Assembly (NCBI GenBank): GCA_022803075.1
Contig: JAFFTF010000002.1
Coordinates: forward strand, 350,090 to 414,089
Direction of reading: 5' to 3'
From: Micrococcales bacterium 31B
Lineage (GTDB): Bacteria; Actinomycetota; Actinomycetes; Actinomycetales; Dermabacteraceae
Length of the DNA: 64,000 nucleotides
In this document: positions 22,284-30,336 of the stretch, piece by piece
Numbering within the stretch: the first letter of the stretch is position 1
Layout: every line of letters starts with the position of its first letter
Program-made: the position numbers and the translations under genes
Notes under the pieces: generated by a model
The model's database searches: none
What the model saw: the letters and a program-made list of their open reading frames with translations, nothing else
What the model was told of the DNA's origin: nothing

Positions 22284-23363
22284 ATGAACAGCAAGAAAGT
22301 CATCGCCGCCCTCGGCGTCGTCGCCGCCCTCAGCGTCACGCTCACCGCCTGCAACCGCGGCACCGACGCCGCCGCGGGGGGCTCGGGTTCCAGCGGCGCC
22401 GCCGCGACCGTCACCGTCGGCCTCGACTACCCCCGCGCCGACTCCGACTTCTGGAAGGCCTACGGCACCTACGTGCCCGCCAAGGCCACCGAGGTGGGCG
22501 GCATCGACCTGCAAACCACGTCGTCCAACAACGACACCGCGGCGCTCTCCTCCAACATGCAGACGCTCACCGCGAAGGGCGCCAAGGCGCTCGTGATCGC
22601 GCCCCAAGACACCGCCGCGATTGGCGCCGCCGTGAAGAAGGCCAACGACGCCAACATTCCCGTCGTCTCGGTCGACACCATCCCCGACGAGGGCAACGTC
22701 AACATGGTGGTGCGCGCCGACAACGAGGCCTACGGCACCAACTCGTGCATCTTCCTCGGCGAAAAGCTCGGCGGCCAGGGCAAGGTTGCCGTGCTGCAGG
22801 GCGACACGGCCTCCATTAACGGGCGCGACCGCAGCAACGCCTTCGACGCGTGCATGAAGGAGAAGTACCCGAACATGCAGGTCATCAACCTGCCAACGAA
22901 GTGGGACCCGGCCACGGGCGCCACCATGCTGGCCACCACCCTGACTCAAAACCCCGACCTCGGCGGCATCTACATGCAGGCCTCGATCTACATGGATTCG
23001 ACGTTCCAGACCCTCAAGGCCAAGAACAAGCTGATCCCCGCGGGCCAGGAGGGCCACGTCGTGATCGTCTCCAACGACGGCGTGAAGGCCGAGTACGACG
23101 CCATCGCGCGCGGCGACATGGACGCCACCATCTCGCAGCCCGCCGACCTCTACGCGCAGTACGGCCTGTTCTACGCGAAGGCCTTCGCCGAGGGCAAGAC
23201 GTTCTCCGAGGGCCCCACCGACCACAACTCCACCATCGTGAAGGTGCGCGAGGGCGTGCTGCAAGACCTCCTGCCCGCGCCCGTCGTCACCAAAGACGGC
23301 GGCAAGGTCGGCGAGCTCGACACCGTAGCCACCACCGACCCCAACCTGTGGGGCAACCAGTAA
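22284..23363 (+). CDS. Sugar ABC transporter substrate-binding lipoprotein (ribose-binding type)
   Basis: 359 aa. A lipoprotein signal peptide with lipobox LTAC (cysteine about residue 22) is followed by a periplasmic-binding protein type 1 fold: VGLDYPRADSDFWKAYGTYV, then AKGAKALVIAPQD, and PVVSVDTIPDEGNVNMVVRADN, typical of ribose/galactose-type binding proteins. ATG 22284 follows GAGGAAG. It delivers a sugar, probably L-fucose or a relative by context, to the downstream permease/ATPase. Confidence 0.9.
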   Translation: MNSKKVIAALGVVAALSVTLTACNRGTDAAAGGSGSSGAAATVTVGLDYPRADSDFWKAYGTYVPAKATEVGGIDLQTTSSNNDTAALSSNMQTLTAKGAKALVIAPQDTAAIGAAVKKANDANIPVVSVDTIPDEGNVNMVVRADNEAYGTNSCIFLGEKLGGQGKVAVLQGDTASINGRDRSNAFDACMKEKYPNMQVINLPTKWDPATGATMLATTLTQNPDLGGIYMQASIYMDSTFQTLKAKNKLIPAGQEGHVVIVSNDGVKAEYDAIARGDMDATISQPADLYAQYGLFYAKAFAEGKTFSEGPTDHNSTIVKVREGVLQDLLPAPVVTKDGGKVGELDTVATTDPNLWGNQ

Positions 23364-23364
23364 T

Positions 23365-24849
23365 ATGACCGCTCCCCTGGTACGGGCCACGAAGATAGTC
23401 AAGACCTTCGGCCCCACGACCGCCCTCAAAGAGGTCAACCTTGAGGTCACGGCCGGACGCACGCACGCCCTCGTTGGCCGCAATGGGGCCGGTAAGTCGA
23501 CGCTCGTGTCGATGCTTACCGGCCTCGCGGCCCCCGACAGCGGCAGCATCGAGTTCGGGGGCGAGGCCGCTCCGCCGCTCTCCGACCGCGACGCCTGGCG
23601 CCAGCGCGTCGCGTGCGTCTACCAGAAGTCGACCATCATCCCGCACCTCTCGGTCGCCGAGAACCTGTTTCTGAATCGACAAGCGCTCGGGCGGCGCTTT
23701 ATCTCGTGGCGCGACCTGCGCACCCGCTCGGGTGAACTGCTCGAACGCTGGGACATCGACGTGAACCCCCAGACCATCGCCGAAGACCTCACGGTCGAGC
23801 AGCGGCAAATGGTCGAGATCGCGCGGTCGCTCAGCTTCGGCGCGCGCTTCATCATTCTCGACGAGCCCACCGCCCAGCTCGACGGCCCCGCGATTCGCCG
23901 CCTCTTCGACCGCATTCGCGAGTTCCAGCAGCAGGGCGTGACATTTCTGTTCATCTCCCACCACCTCTCCGAGGTGTTCGAGATCTGCGAGGACGTCACG
24001 GTCTACCGCGACGCCCAGCACATTCTCACGACGACGGTCGACGGCCTCACTCAAGACGCCCTCATCGAGGCGATGACGGGCGACGCCGAGGCCATCTCGT
24101 TCGACCGGGAACGGGGCGCGGCCTCCCAGCGCGTGATGCTGGCGTCCACGGGCCTTACCCGCGACGGCGAGTACCGGGGCATCGACCTCACGGTGCGGGA
24201 GGGCGAGATCGTGGGGATCGCGGGCAGCGGCGGCAGCGGCAAGATCGAGCTCGCCGAAACCCTCGTCGGTTTGCGCAAGGCGAGCTCGGGCAGCGTCAGC
24301 GTGGACGGAGCGACCGTGAAGGCCGGCAGCGTGCGCGCGGCGCTCGACGCGGGCATTGCGTTCGTGCCGCAGGACCGCCACCACGAGGGGTTCGTGCCGT
24401 TCATGTCGGTCGCCGATAACGCGACCCTCACCGTGCCGCGCAAGATCGCCCCGGGCGGCCTCATCAAACCCTCCCTGCGCGAGAAGCTGGCCCAGGGGTT
24501 CATCGCCAACCTCGCCATCAAAACCTCGGGGCCAGAGCAGAGCGTCGACGGGCTCTCGGGCGGCAATCAGCAGAAGGTCGTGACGGCGCGCGCCCTCGCG
24601 AGCGACCCCCGGGTGCTCGTGCTGATGTCGCCCACGGCGGGCGTCGACATCAAGGCGAAGAAGGTGCTGCTCGATGTCGTGGGCACCGCCGGCGACGCGG
24701 GCACCGCCGTGCTCGTCGTCTCCGACGAGCTCGATGACCTGCGCGGTTGCGACCGCGTGCTCGTCATGTTTCACGGAGACATCACCCAAGAATTCGCACG
24801 CGGTTGGGACGACACCGCACTCATCGCAGCCATGGAGGGCCTCGCATGA
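23365..24849 (+). CDS. Sugar ABC importer ATP-binding protein (tandem ATPase, RbsA/MglA type)
   Basis: 494 aa with two ABC domains. Domain 1 has Walker A GRNGAGKST, the RbsA-style signature LTVEQRQMVEIARS and Walker B IILDEPTAQLD. Domain 2 has a weaker P-loop (GSGGSGKIE), signature LSGGNQQKV and a Walker B region VLVLMSPTAGVD that lacks the usual Asp-Glu pair. Domain 2 is therefore probably catalytically impaired, as often seen in sugar importers. Only 1 bp separates it from the binding-protein gene, and its stop overlaps the permease start (ATGA). Confidence 0.93.
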   Translation: MTAPLVRATKIVKTFGPTTALKEVNLEVTAGRTHALVGRNGAGKSTLVSMLTGLAAPDSGSIEFGGEAAPPLSDRDAWRQRVACVYQKSTIIPHLSVAENLFLNRQALGRRFISWRDLRTRSGELLERWDIDVNPQTIAEDLTVEQRQMVEIARSLSFGARFIILDEPTAQLDGPAIRRLFDRIREFQQQGVTFLFISHHLSEVFEICEDVTVYRDAQHILTTTVDGLTQDALIEAMTGDAEAISFDRERGAASQRVMLASTGLTRDGEYRGIDLTVREGEIVGIAGSGGSGKIELAETLVGLRKASSGSVSVDGATVKAGSVRAALDAGIAFVPQDRHHEGFVPFMSVADNATLTVPRKIAPGGLIKPSLREKLAQGFIANLAIKTSGPEQSVDGLSGGNQQKVVTARALASDPRVLVLMSPTAGVDIKAKKVLLDVVGTAGDAGTAVLVVSDELDDLRGCDRVLVMFHGDITQEFARGWDDTALIAAMEGLA

Positions 24850-25868
24850 CCGTACCTGCCGACCAGACCCTGGGTGCCAAGGTGGCCCCGAGGCGTCCCA
24901 AACTAGCGGTACCGCAGGACGTGATTCTGCTCGTACCGCTCGCCGCCGTGCTGCTCGCGGGGTTCATCTACTCGCCGATCTTTCTCACCGTCTCGAACCA
25001 GGTCAACGTGCTGCAGGCCGTGACCGAGTTCGCGCCGATGGTGCTCGCGCAAACCCTGATTCTCATCTCGGGCCGCATGGACCTCTCGCTCGAGTCGACG
25101 TTCGGCCTCGCGCCCGCGTTCGCGGTGTGGCTGATCGTGCCGGCCGCGGCGGGCGGCCTCGCCGTGCTGCCGAACACGGCGGGAATGGGCTACCTCGCCA
25201 TCGTGATTGCGCTGGTGGTGGGCGTGCTGATCGGCCTGATCAACGCGGGGCTGATTCTCGGGCTGAAGCTGAACGGGTTCATCGTCACCCTCGGCATGCT
25301 GATCGCCCTGCGCGGTCTGCAAAAGGCCCTCACGGGCGGCTCCAGCCTCTCGGGCCTGCCCGAATCGTTCATGGCGGTCGGCAGCGCGACCGTGGGCGTG
25401 GTGCCTATCAGCGTCATTATCATGGTGGTGATCTTCGCGGTGGGCATCTTCGTGCTCACCAAGACCCCCGCGGGCCGCACCCTCTACGCGATTGGCGGCA
25501 ACGTCAACGCCGCGCGCGCGGCCGGTATCAACACCACCAAGGTGCTGCTCGTGATCTTCGTGTTGGGCGGTTTTCTGGCGGCCCTCGCTGGCATCATGCA
25601 GGCCGGACGCCTCGGTGGTATCCAGGTCACGCAGGGCAGCGGGTACATTTTCACCGTTTTCGCGGCGTGCGTGATCGCGGGAGTGAGCCTCAACGGCGGC
25701 AAAGGCTCGCTGCTTTCGGCCTTTCTAGGCATTCTGCTGCTGTTCGAGGTGCGTAATGTGCTCACGATTCTGGGCGTCTCGGATTCGTGGACCGACGCGC
25801 TGAACGGAGCGATCATTCTCGCGGCCCTCGCCATCGCTCGCTTCGCGAGCGGCAAGGCACAGGATTAG
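24846..25868 (+). CDS. Sugar ABC importer permease (RbsC type)
   Basis: 340 aa, about eight to ten membrane helices. The conserved cytoplasmic loop GRTLYAIGGNVNAARAAGI and the preceding GFIVTLGMLIALRGL helix are diagnostic of the ribose/xylose/galactose permease family. ATG 24846 overlaps the ATPase stop. It works with the two preceding genes to import the substrate of the fuconate dehydratase pathway. The remaining pathway enzymes (sugar dehydrogenase, lactonase, aldolase) are not in the window. Confidence 0.92.
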   Translation: MTVPADQTLGAKVAPRRPKLAVPQDVILLVPLAAVLLAGFIYSPIFLTVSNQVNVLQAVTEFAPMVLAQTLILISGRMDLSLESTFGLAPAFAVWLIVPAAAGGLAVLPNTAGMGYLAIVIALVVGVLIGLINAGLILGLKLNGFIVTLGMLIALRGLQKALTGGSSLSGLPESFMAVGSATVGVVPISVIIMVVIFAVGIFVLTKTPAGRTLYAIGGNVNAARAAGINTTKVLLVIFVLGGFLAALAGIMQAGRLGGIQVTQGSGYIFTVFAACVIAGVSLNGGKGSLLSAFLGILLLFEVRNVLTILGVSDSWTDALNGAIILAALAIARFASGKAQD

Positions 25869-25900
25869 CTGCCTCATCGCCCGTCGCGGGCGTGACATGC

Positions 25901-25940
25901 ACGTGGCCGCCGTCACCCCGAGGGGTAACGGCGGCCACGT
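25901..25940. terminator. Bidirectional terminator between the sugar operon and the lipoprotein gene
   Basis: ACGTGGCCGCCGT (25901-25913) pairs perfectly with ACGGCGGCCACGT (25928-25940), with an inner CCCC/GGGG extension. It sits between two convergent genes. Confidence 0.85.
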
Positions 25941-25956
25941 AGCGTTGCAGGCGTTG

Positions 25957-26670
25957 CTACGGCTTGATGACGAGCTGCGCGACCGGCTTCGTGAGGTCGG
26001 GCAGGAACCGCACCGTGTATTCGGTGTTCGGCTTCACGTCGAACGCGAGGTTGCCGCGGGCGGTGTCGCCCTCGACGAGGGGGGTGCTGGGCAGGCGGTC
26101 ATCCACACCATAGTAGTCATCGGCTTCGCGACCATCCGGGTCGCGGGCGATGAAGTAGATCGGGCTGGGATCGCTAGCGCCCTTGGTGGCGACCCACTGC
26201 ACGTCGAGCATGAGGATCTTGCCGTTATCGGGCGTCGAGTACGAGCCAGCCGGCGGATCGACATACGCGGCGGCGAGAATCGTGATGGTCATTTCGTTGC
26301 CATCGCGGTCCGTCGTGGTGAACGGCTTGTTGATTTCGATCGTCTCAACACCACCGGAGGCCGAACTCGACGTCGGCGAGGGAGAGCGCGTGGAACTCGT
26401 CGGTGCGGCTTCGGTGGGCGATTCGTCATCGGACGACGTCTCATCATCCGAGGAGGTCTCGTCATCGGACGACGTCTCATCATCGGACGACGTCTTCTCG
26501 TCGGAGGACGTCTTCTCGTCGGACGACGTCTTCTCGTCGGAGGACGTCGACTCCGAAGACGACGAACTGCTGCTGCTATTCGTCGAATTTGAATCGCTGC
26601 CGGTGCTGCTGCACGCGGCGAGGATGGGAAGCGTGAGGGCGAGCGTCACCGCTGCCAGGAGCTTCTTCAT
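25957..26670 (-). CDS. Secreted lipoprotein, paralogue A (Ser/Asp/Glu-rich linker, DUF4352-like domain)
   Basis: 237 aa. Lipoprotein signal with lipobox LAAC (MKKLLAAVTLALTLPILAAC), then a long Ser run and repeated TSSDEK/TSSDDE units, then a roughly 130-aa globular domain. That domain (KPFTTTDRDGNEMTITI; EYTVRFLPDLTKPVAQLVIKP) looks like the DUF4352-type immunoglobulin-like fold, a weak call. It is closely related to the adjacent gene at 26869, an obvious tandem duplication. It is probably anchored outside the membrane with the domain held out by the acidic linker. Function unknown. Confidence 0.8.
   Translation of the reverse strand: MKKLLAAVTLALTLPILAACSSTGSDSNSTNSSSSSSSSESTSSDEKTSSDEKTSSDEKTSSDDETSSDDETSSDDETSSDDESPTEAAPTSSTRSPSPTSSSASGGVETIEINKPFTTTDRDGNEMTITILAAAYVDPPAGSYSTPDNGKILMLDVQWVATKGASDPSPIYFIARDPDGREADDYYGVDDRLPSTPLVEGDTARGNLAFDVKPNTEYTVRFLPDLTKPVAQLVIKP
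26421..26552. repeat. Imperfect 18-bp coding repeats in lipoprotein A
   Basis: About seven degenerate units coding TSSDEK or TSSDDE on the minus strand. They are less uniform than the array in the paralogue at 27277. Confidence 0.8.
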
Positions 26671-26831
26671 GGGTATTCCCCCTGTGGGTTCGATGAAAGG
26701 TATGGACGCGGCGCGGGCATAACTCGACCGCTACAGCCATGCTAGGTGGCCGCCACCGCTTTCTGGTGCTGATTCTTAGTGTGCCGACCCAATCGGGGAG
26801 GTCTCCCCACCCGGTTACGGCGTCGTGCCAA

Positions 26832-26860
26832 CGACCACCGCCCTTCGAAAGTGGTGGTCG
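26832..26860 (-). terminator. Terminator-like hairpin after lipoprotein B
   Basis: CGACCACC (26832-26839) pairs with GGTGGTCG (26853-26860). It lies 8 bp beyond the stop of the gene at 26869 and before paralogue A. Confidence 0.65.
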
Positions 26861-26868
26861 CTCGCGGT

Positions 26869-27570
26869 CTACGGCTTGATCACGATTTGGCCCGCGGGCT
26901 TGTTATAGGTGGGCATGAACCGCACCGTGTATTCGGTGCTGGGCTTGACGTCGAAGTACACCATGCCCAGGGCTACGTCGCCCTCTACCAGCGGGGAATT
27001 CGGGAGATCGTCGCTACCGCCGTAGTACTGATCGGCCTCGCGGCCCTCGGGATCCCGCGCGATGAATCGAGTTGTCGACGGCCGCGAACTGCCCGTGGTG
27101 GCCTGCCACTTCACCTCGATCGCCAGCACCTTGCCGTTTTTGGCCTCCAGGTACTGGTTGGGCGGGTCGATGTATTCGGCCTTCGTGATGGTGATGGTGA
27201 TCTCATTACCCTCGCTATCGGTCGTCGTGAAGGGCTTGTTCAGTTCGATGGCGGCGAGACCCCCCGTGCTGCTCGTCTCGTCGTCGCTGCTGGTCTCGTC
27301 GTCGCTGCTGGTCTCGTCGTCGCTGCTGGTCTCGTCGTCGCTGCTGGTCTCGTCGTCGCTGCTGGTCTCGTCGTCGCTGCTGGTCTCGTCGTCGCTGCTG
27401 GTCTCGTCGTCGCTGCTGGTCTCGTCGTCGCTGCTGGTCTCCTTCGCCGTGCTCGAAGTACTCGAAGCGGCGCCGCTCGACTCGGTGTCTGAACCCGAGC
27501 CCGTGCTTGAACAGGCGGCCAGGACGGGCAAGGTGAGCGCGAGGGTGACCGCGGCCAGAATCTTTTTCAT
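26869..27570 (-). CDS. Secreted lipoprotein, paralogue B (TSSDDE repeat linker)
   Basis: 233 aa. It has the same layout as paralogue A: lipobox LAAC (MKKILAAVTLALTLPVLAAC), a Ser-rich stretch, nine perfect ETSSDD units, then a domain starting AAIELNKPFTTTDSEGNEITI and ending EYTVRFMPTYNKPAGQIVIKP. The two proteins share signal peptide and domain almost line by line, but their linkers differ in length and regularity. The domain may be DUF4352-like. The role is unknown; an exposed cell-surface position is implied by the lipobox. Confidence 0.82.
   Translation of the reverse strand: MKKILAAVTLALTLPVLAACSSTGSGSDTESSGAASSTSSTAKETSSDDETSSDDETSSDDETSSDDETSSDDETSSDDETSSDDETSSDDETSSDDETSSTGGLAAIELNKPFTTTDSEGNEITITITKAEYIDPPNQYLEAKNGKVLAIEVKWQATTGSSRPSTTRFIARDPEGREADQYYGGSDDLPNSPLVEGDVALGMVYFDVKPSTEYTVRFMPTYNKPAGQIVIKP
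27277..27438. repeat. Nine perfect 18-bp tandem repeats in lipoprotein B
   Basis: The unit CTCGTCGTCGCTGCTGGT (plus strand) is repeated nine times without change, encoding TSSDDE on the minus strand. Perfect identity of nine copies suggests recent expansion and likely length variation between strains. Confidence 0.95.
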
Positions 27571-27720
27571 GAGGACTCCCGGGGATGTGAAGGTGATGAC
27601 GTGGACCCGCGGGGACGGGACCGACTCTGAAATGATTACCCACCGTATGTGGCCCTGCTGCCGAAGTAAACCTTTGCGGATGGGCAGGAGTGCCCACGCG
27701 CGCGGCGCCGGGCGTTGCCC

Positions 27721-28389
27721 TTACTCGGACCCGTCGCCCTCCCCCGTCACATCGTGCGCCGTCGCATCCGCGAGGTGAGGCCCTCCCAGCGGGTCCACCC
27801 GCCACGAGACAACGCGCATTGTGCCGTCGGCCTGCACGTCGAGTTCGACCATGCCCGTGTTGCGCAGAAACTGCTCACCCTCCTCGCGGCTGTGGTTACC
27901 CTCCAACCGTCCGGCATAGGCTCGAATCGCCGCGCCGTGCGACACGACCACGACCTCGTCGTCACCACCGTGGCGCGCCGCGATACCGCGCAACGCGGCA
28001 TCGAAGCGTCCCAAAAATTCGTGCCCGCCCTCGCCGCCCGGCACCCGGTGATCGCCCGCGCCCGCGAGCCAGTGCCCGACCGCAGCGAGGTAGGCGGCGA
28101 CGCTGTCGGAGTCGGTGCGCATCTCGAGATCGCCAGCGACGATCTCCTCCAGCCCCTCGACCTCGACCGGTGCGAGCCCGAGCTCGGCCGCGAGCGGCGC
28201 CGCCGTCTCGTGCGTGCGCCGCAGCGGAGATACGTAAATGCCCGAGACAGTGCGCCCCTGCAAGGCGATCGGAATCGCCCGCGCCTGGCTCTCCCCCAGG
28301 GCCGTGAGCGGAGCGCCGGGCCGCGCAGTGTCGAGCGCCCCCGACACATTGGAGGAGGTCTGACCGTGTCGAATAAGCAAAATACGCAT
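27721..28389 (-). CDS. Histidine phosphatase family protein (phosphoglycerate mutase-like)
   Basis: 222 aa with no signal peptide. The catalytic RHG motif is at the N terminus (MRILLIRHGQTSSN), followed by YVSPLRRTHETAAPLA with the second Arg. The second catalytic His is in VVVSHGAAIRAYAG. This is the branch-1 histidine phosphatase fold. Substrates in the family range from phosphoglycerate to cobalamin intermediates, and nothing here decides. It stands alone on the minus strand. Confidence 0.92.
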   Translation of the reverse strand: MRILLIRHGQTSSNVSGALDTARPGAPLTALGESQARAIPIALQGRTVSGIYVSPLRRTHETAAPLAAELGLAPVEVEGLEEIVAGDLEMRTDSDSVAAYLAAVGHWLAGAGDHRVPGGEGGHEFLGRFDAALRGIAARHGGDDEVVVVSHGAAIRAYAGRLEGNHSREEGEQFLRNTGMVELDVQADGTMRVVSWRVDPLGGPHLADATAHDVTGEGDGSE

Positions 28390-28471
28390 GCCGCCAGTCT
28401 AGGGCGGGGGCGGTGGGCCGGACGCCATGTGGGCGGCCTGGCCGGTTAACCGCGGGTGAATTGTGGCCCGT

Positions 28472-28666
28472 CTACTCGCCCACGTCAAAGACGTCTTCAA
28501 TGCGACACTCGAAGACCCGCGCCAGGGCGAAGGCGAGGGGCAACGACGGGTCGAAGCGCCCCTTCTCAATCGAGATGACCGTCTGGCGCGAGACGCCGAG
28601 CGCCTCGGCCAACTTCTGCTGCGATAAACCCAGCGCGGTGCGGCGCTCCGCCACCGAATTGCGCAC
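28472..28666 (-). CDS. Small XRE-family transcriptional regulator
   Basis: 64 aa, a minimal helix-turn-helix protein. The core ALGLSQQKLAEALGVSRQTVISIEKGRFDPSLPLAF (key part SQQKLAEALGVSRQT) is the classic XRE/Cro HTH, ending FECRIEDVFDV. The GTG start at 28666 shares one base with the TAG stop of the upstream membrane gene, so the two are co-transcribed. The longer open frame upstream is only read-through of that gene in another frame. It probably represses its own operon through the 18-bp repeats at 29143. Confidence 0.88.
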   Translation of the reverse strand: MRNSVAERRTALGLSQQKLAEALGVSRQTVISIEKGRFDPSLPLAFALARVFECRIEDVFDVGE

Positions 28667-29130
28667 TAGTCGCGGCCCCGCAGTTTCAGCCAGCTCACCC
28701 CAAAGGTGGCCCAACCGACCAGCAAGATCGTGAGGCAACACGCCGCGACGGCGAGGGCCGCCTGGGTGGGCAGCAGCCAAGCGACGAATAACCCCAAGGC
28801 CCCCGTGCAGGCTATGGCCACGAAGGCGTTGTACCCGGCGGTGCGGGACCACTGGCTTTCTACGCTCTGCTCGAAGTGTTCGAGGTGGTCCGGCATCGAA
28901 TCGCTGCGCAGCACCGCCACCCAGGCGAGGGCGATAGCGGGCACCAGGGTGCAGCCCACGTAGATGAGGCCGCGCACGAGCGACGCATCGTCGGCCCAGG
29001 GCTGCCAGAAGAGGGCGCCGATCAGCAGTGATACGGCCGCTCCGAGGGGAACCGCGTGAAACAGGGCGGGCGTTGTGCCTCCGCCGATTTTTGAGGTGCC
29101 CCAGGTGCGGGGCCGCTTGGTGGTGTTCAT
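28666..29130 (-). CDS. Four-helix membrane protein of unknown function, paired with the XRE regulator
   Basis: 154 aa with four hydrophobic helices (LGAAVSLLIGALFW; LIYVGCTLVPAIALAWVAVL; AFVAIACTGALGLFVAWLL; AVAACCLTILLVGWATFG). The pairing with a tiny XRE regulator is a common two-gene arrangement in Gram-positives. ATG 29130 lies only 6 nt beyond a good -10 box, so the mRNA is probably leaderless. The ORF can be extended to 29151, but that would run through the -10 box. Confidence 0.75.
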   Translation of the reverse strand: MNTTKRPRTWGTSKIGGGTTPALFHAVPLGAAVSLLIGALFWQPWADDASLVRGLIYVGCTLVPAIALAWVAVLRSDSMPDHLEHFEQSVESQWSRTAGYNAFVAIACTGALGLFVAWLLPTQAALAVAACCLTILLVGWATFGVSWLKLRGRD

Positions 29131-29136
29131 GCCACG

Positions 29137-29186
29137 AAGATAGTCAAGCACGCTTTACACGTCAAGCATCTTTTACACGTCAAGCA
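29137..29186 (-). promoter_or_regulatory. Leaderless promoter with 18-bp tandem repeats (XRE operon)
   Basis: On the minus strand, TTGACG (29165-29160) and TATCTT (29142-29137) are separated by 17 bp, and the ATG follows 6 nt later. The plus strand holds two 18-bp repeats, GTCAAGCACGCTTTACAC (29143-29160) and GTCAAGCATCTTTTACAC (29161-29178), and the start of a third. They cover the -35 box and the spacer, as expected of a repressor site. Confidence 0.75.
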
Positions 29187-29242
29187 AACTTCACTACCAA
29201 AGGAGGGGCTCGGCCCCGCGGCGCAATACTTTCGCACCACCC

Positions 29243-29282
29243 TAAAAACGCCCGGCGCGGCAAGCACGCACGCACCGGGCGT
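29243..29282 (-). terminator. Rho-independent terminator of the secreted repeat protein
   Basis: On the minus strand ACGCCCGG (29282-29275) pairs with CCGGGCGT (29255-29248), with a 19-nt loop. A T-run (TTTTTA) follows at once, so this is a good intrinsic terminator. Confidence 0.8.
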
Positions 29283-29322
29283 CCCCCAGAAAACGCCTAC
29301 AGAAAACGCCCCCAGAAATCGC

Positions 29323-30048
29323 CTACCAGGGCGCGACCGTGGTGTTACCCCCGTACGTGGCCTCGGGCACGGGCGAACCGGCCGCCTCCCACGCCCACCG
29401 CGCGAGCGGCATGTACTTGCCCTCGAACAGCAACACCATGGGGTATTGCTCGGCGCTCACGGGGTTGATGTTGTGCAGGTATCGGCTGCCGATGATCCAG
29501 TCACAGGGCTTCGGCGCGGGCTGCCCCGCGCGCACCCACTCGTCGAAGGTCAACTGCACCCAGACCCACTCGTTCTTGTCGGTGGTCACGAACGACACGG
29601 CGTAGATCGAGTTCCACCCCGTGTACTTCACGTACTCGGCCGCCACGACGCTCGGCGTCGGATACCCCGCGCCCCGCCAGGCCGCGAAGGTCAGCTCGGT
29701 CGAGGTGTTCCCCACCACCGCGAACAGGCGATCGCTCGCCGCTATTTTCACGTACTTTGTGCCCGTGATCGCCGGGACGACGGTGGGCTGCGGATACCCG
29801 AGCCGCGCCCACTCGGCCAACGAGAGCCGCTTGGCGGTCTTCGTCACCGTGTCGACCTGAAACAAGTCGTCGGCGTAGTTGGTCTTTTGATAGACCAGCG
29901 CAGACGTCGCCGACACCGCGCTGCGGTCAGCCGGCGCGGCCTGCGCAGGCCCCGCAGCGACGACCCCCAAGGCCGCGGCGGAGAGCGAGAGCACGAGGCC
30001 CACGCCGACGCGTCGTGAAGTGCCGCGAATATAAGTCTTCGTGAACAT
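29323..30048 (-). CDS. Secreted repeat protein of unknown function
   Basis: 241 aa. A signal peptide (VGVGLVLSLSAAALGVVAAGPAQA) ends near residue 38. The mature part has four related units of roughly 45-50 residues, each ending in a Trp-containing helix and a Gly-x-Pro turn: LAEWARLGYPQP, FAAWRGAGYPTP, FDEWVRAGQPAP and LARWAWEAAGSPVP. Between them are short beta-like stretches (KYVKIAASDRLFAVV; EYVKYTGWNSIYAVS). ATG 30048 follows a strong AAGGAGGAAAA site. I do not recognise the family; similar repeats occur in actinobacterial secreted proteins of unknown role. Confidence 0.8.
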   Translation of the reverse strand: MFTKTYIRGTSRRVGVGLVLSLSAAALGVVAAGPAQAAPADRSAVSATSALVYQKTNYADDLFQVDTVTKTAKRLSLAEWARLGYPQPTVVPAITGTKYVKIAASDRLFAVVGNTSTELTFAAWRGAGYPTPSVVAAEYVKYTGWNSIYAVSFVTTDKNEWVWVQLTFDEWVRAGQPAPKPCDWIIGSRYLHNINPVSAEQYPMVLLFEGKYMPLARWAWEAAGSPVPEATYGGNTTVAPW

Positions 30049-30336
30049 TTTTCCTCCTTGAGGCAGCGGACCCCTCCCACCGCGCGGCACCACACTGAGA
30101 AACACTTTCATATGTGCCTCTCAGGGGGCATCGCGGCTTCACCTCGAATAAATATAGGTGGGACGCCGCCGCGAAACCAGACTCTGGACGCGAGATAGGG
30201 TGGCGATTTTATAACGACCACCCGGAGCCACGATATCCGCCTCGAGGCTGATGTGACGACGCGAGACCTTGTGTAGCGTTGTCTTACGACCCTCGCTCAC
30301 CGCGCACTCCTGCGCCGCGACCTGCTGTATTGCACT

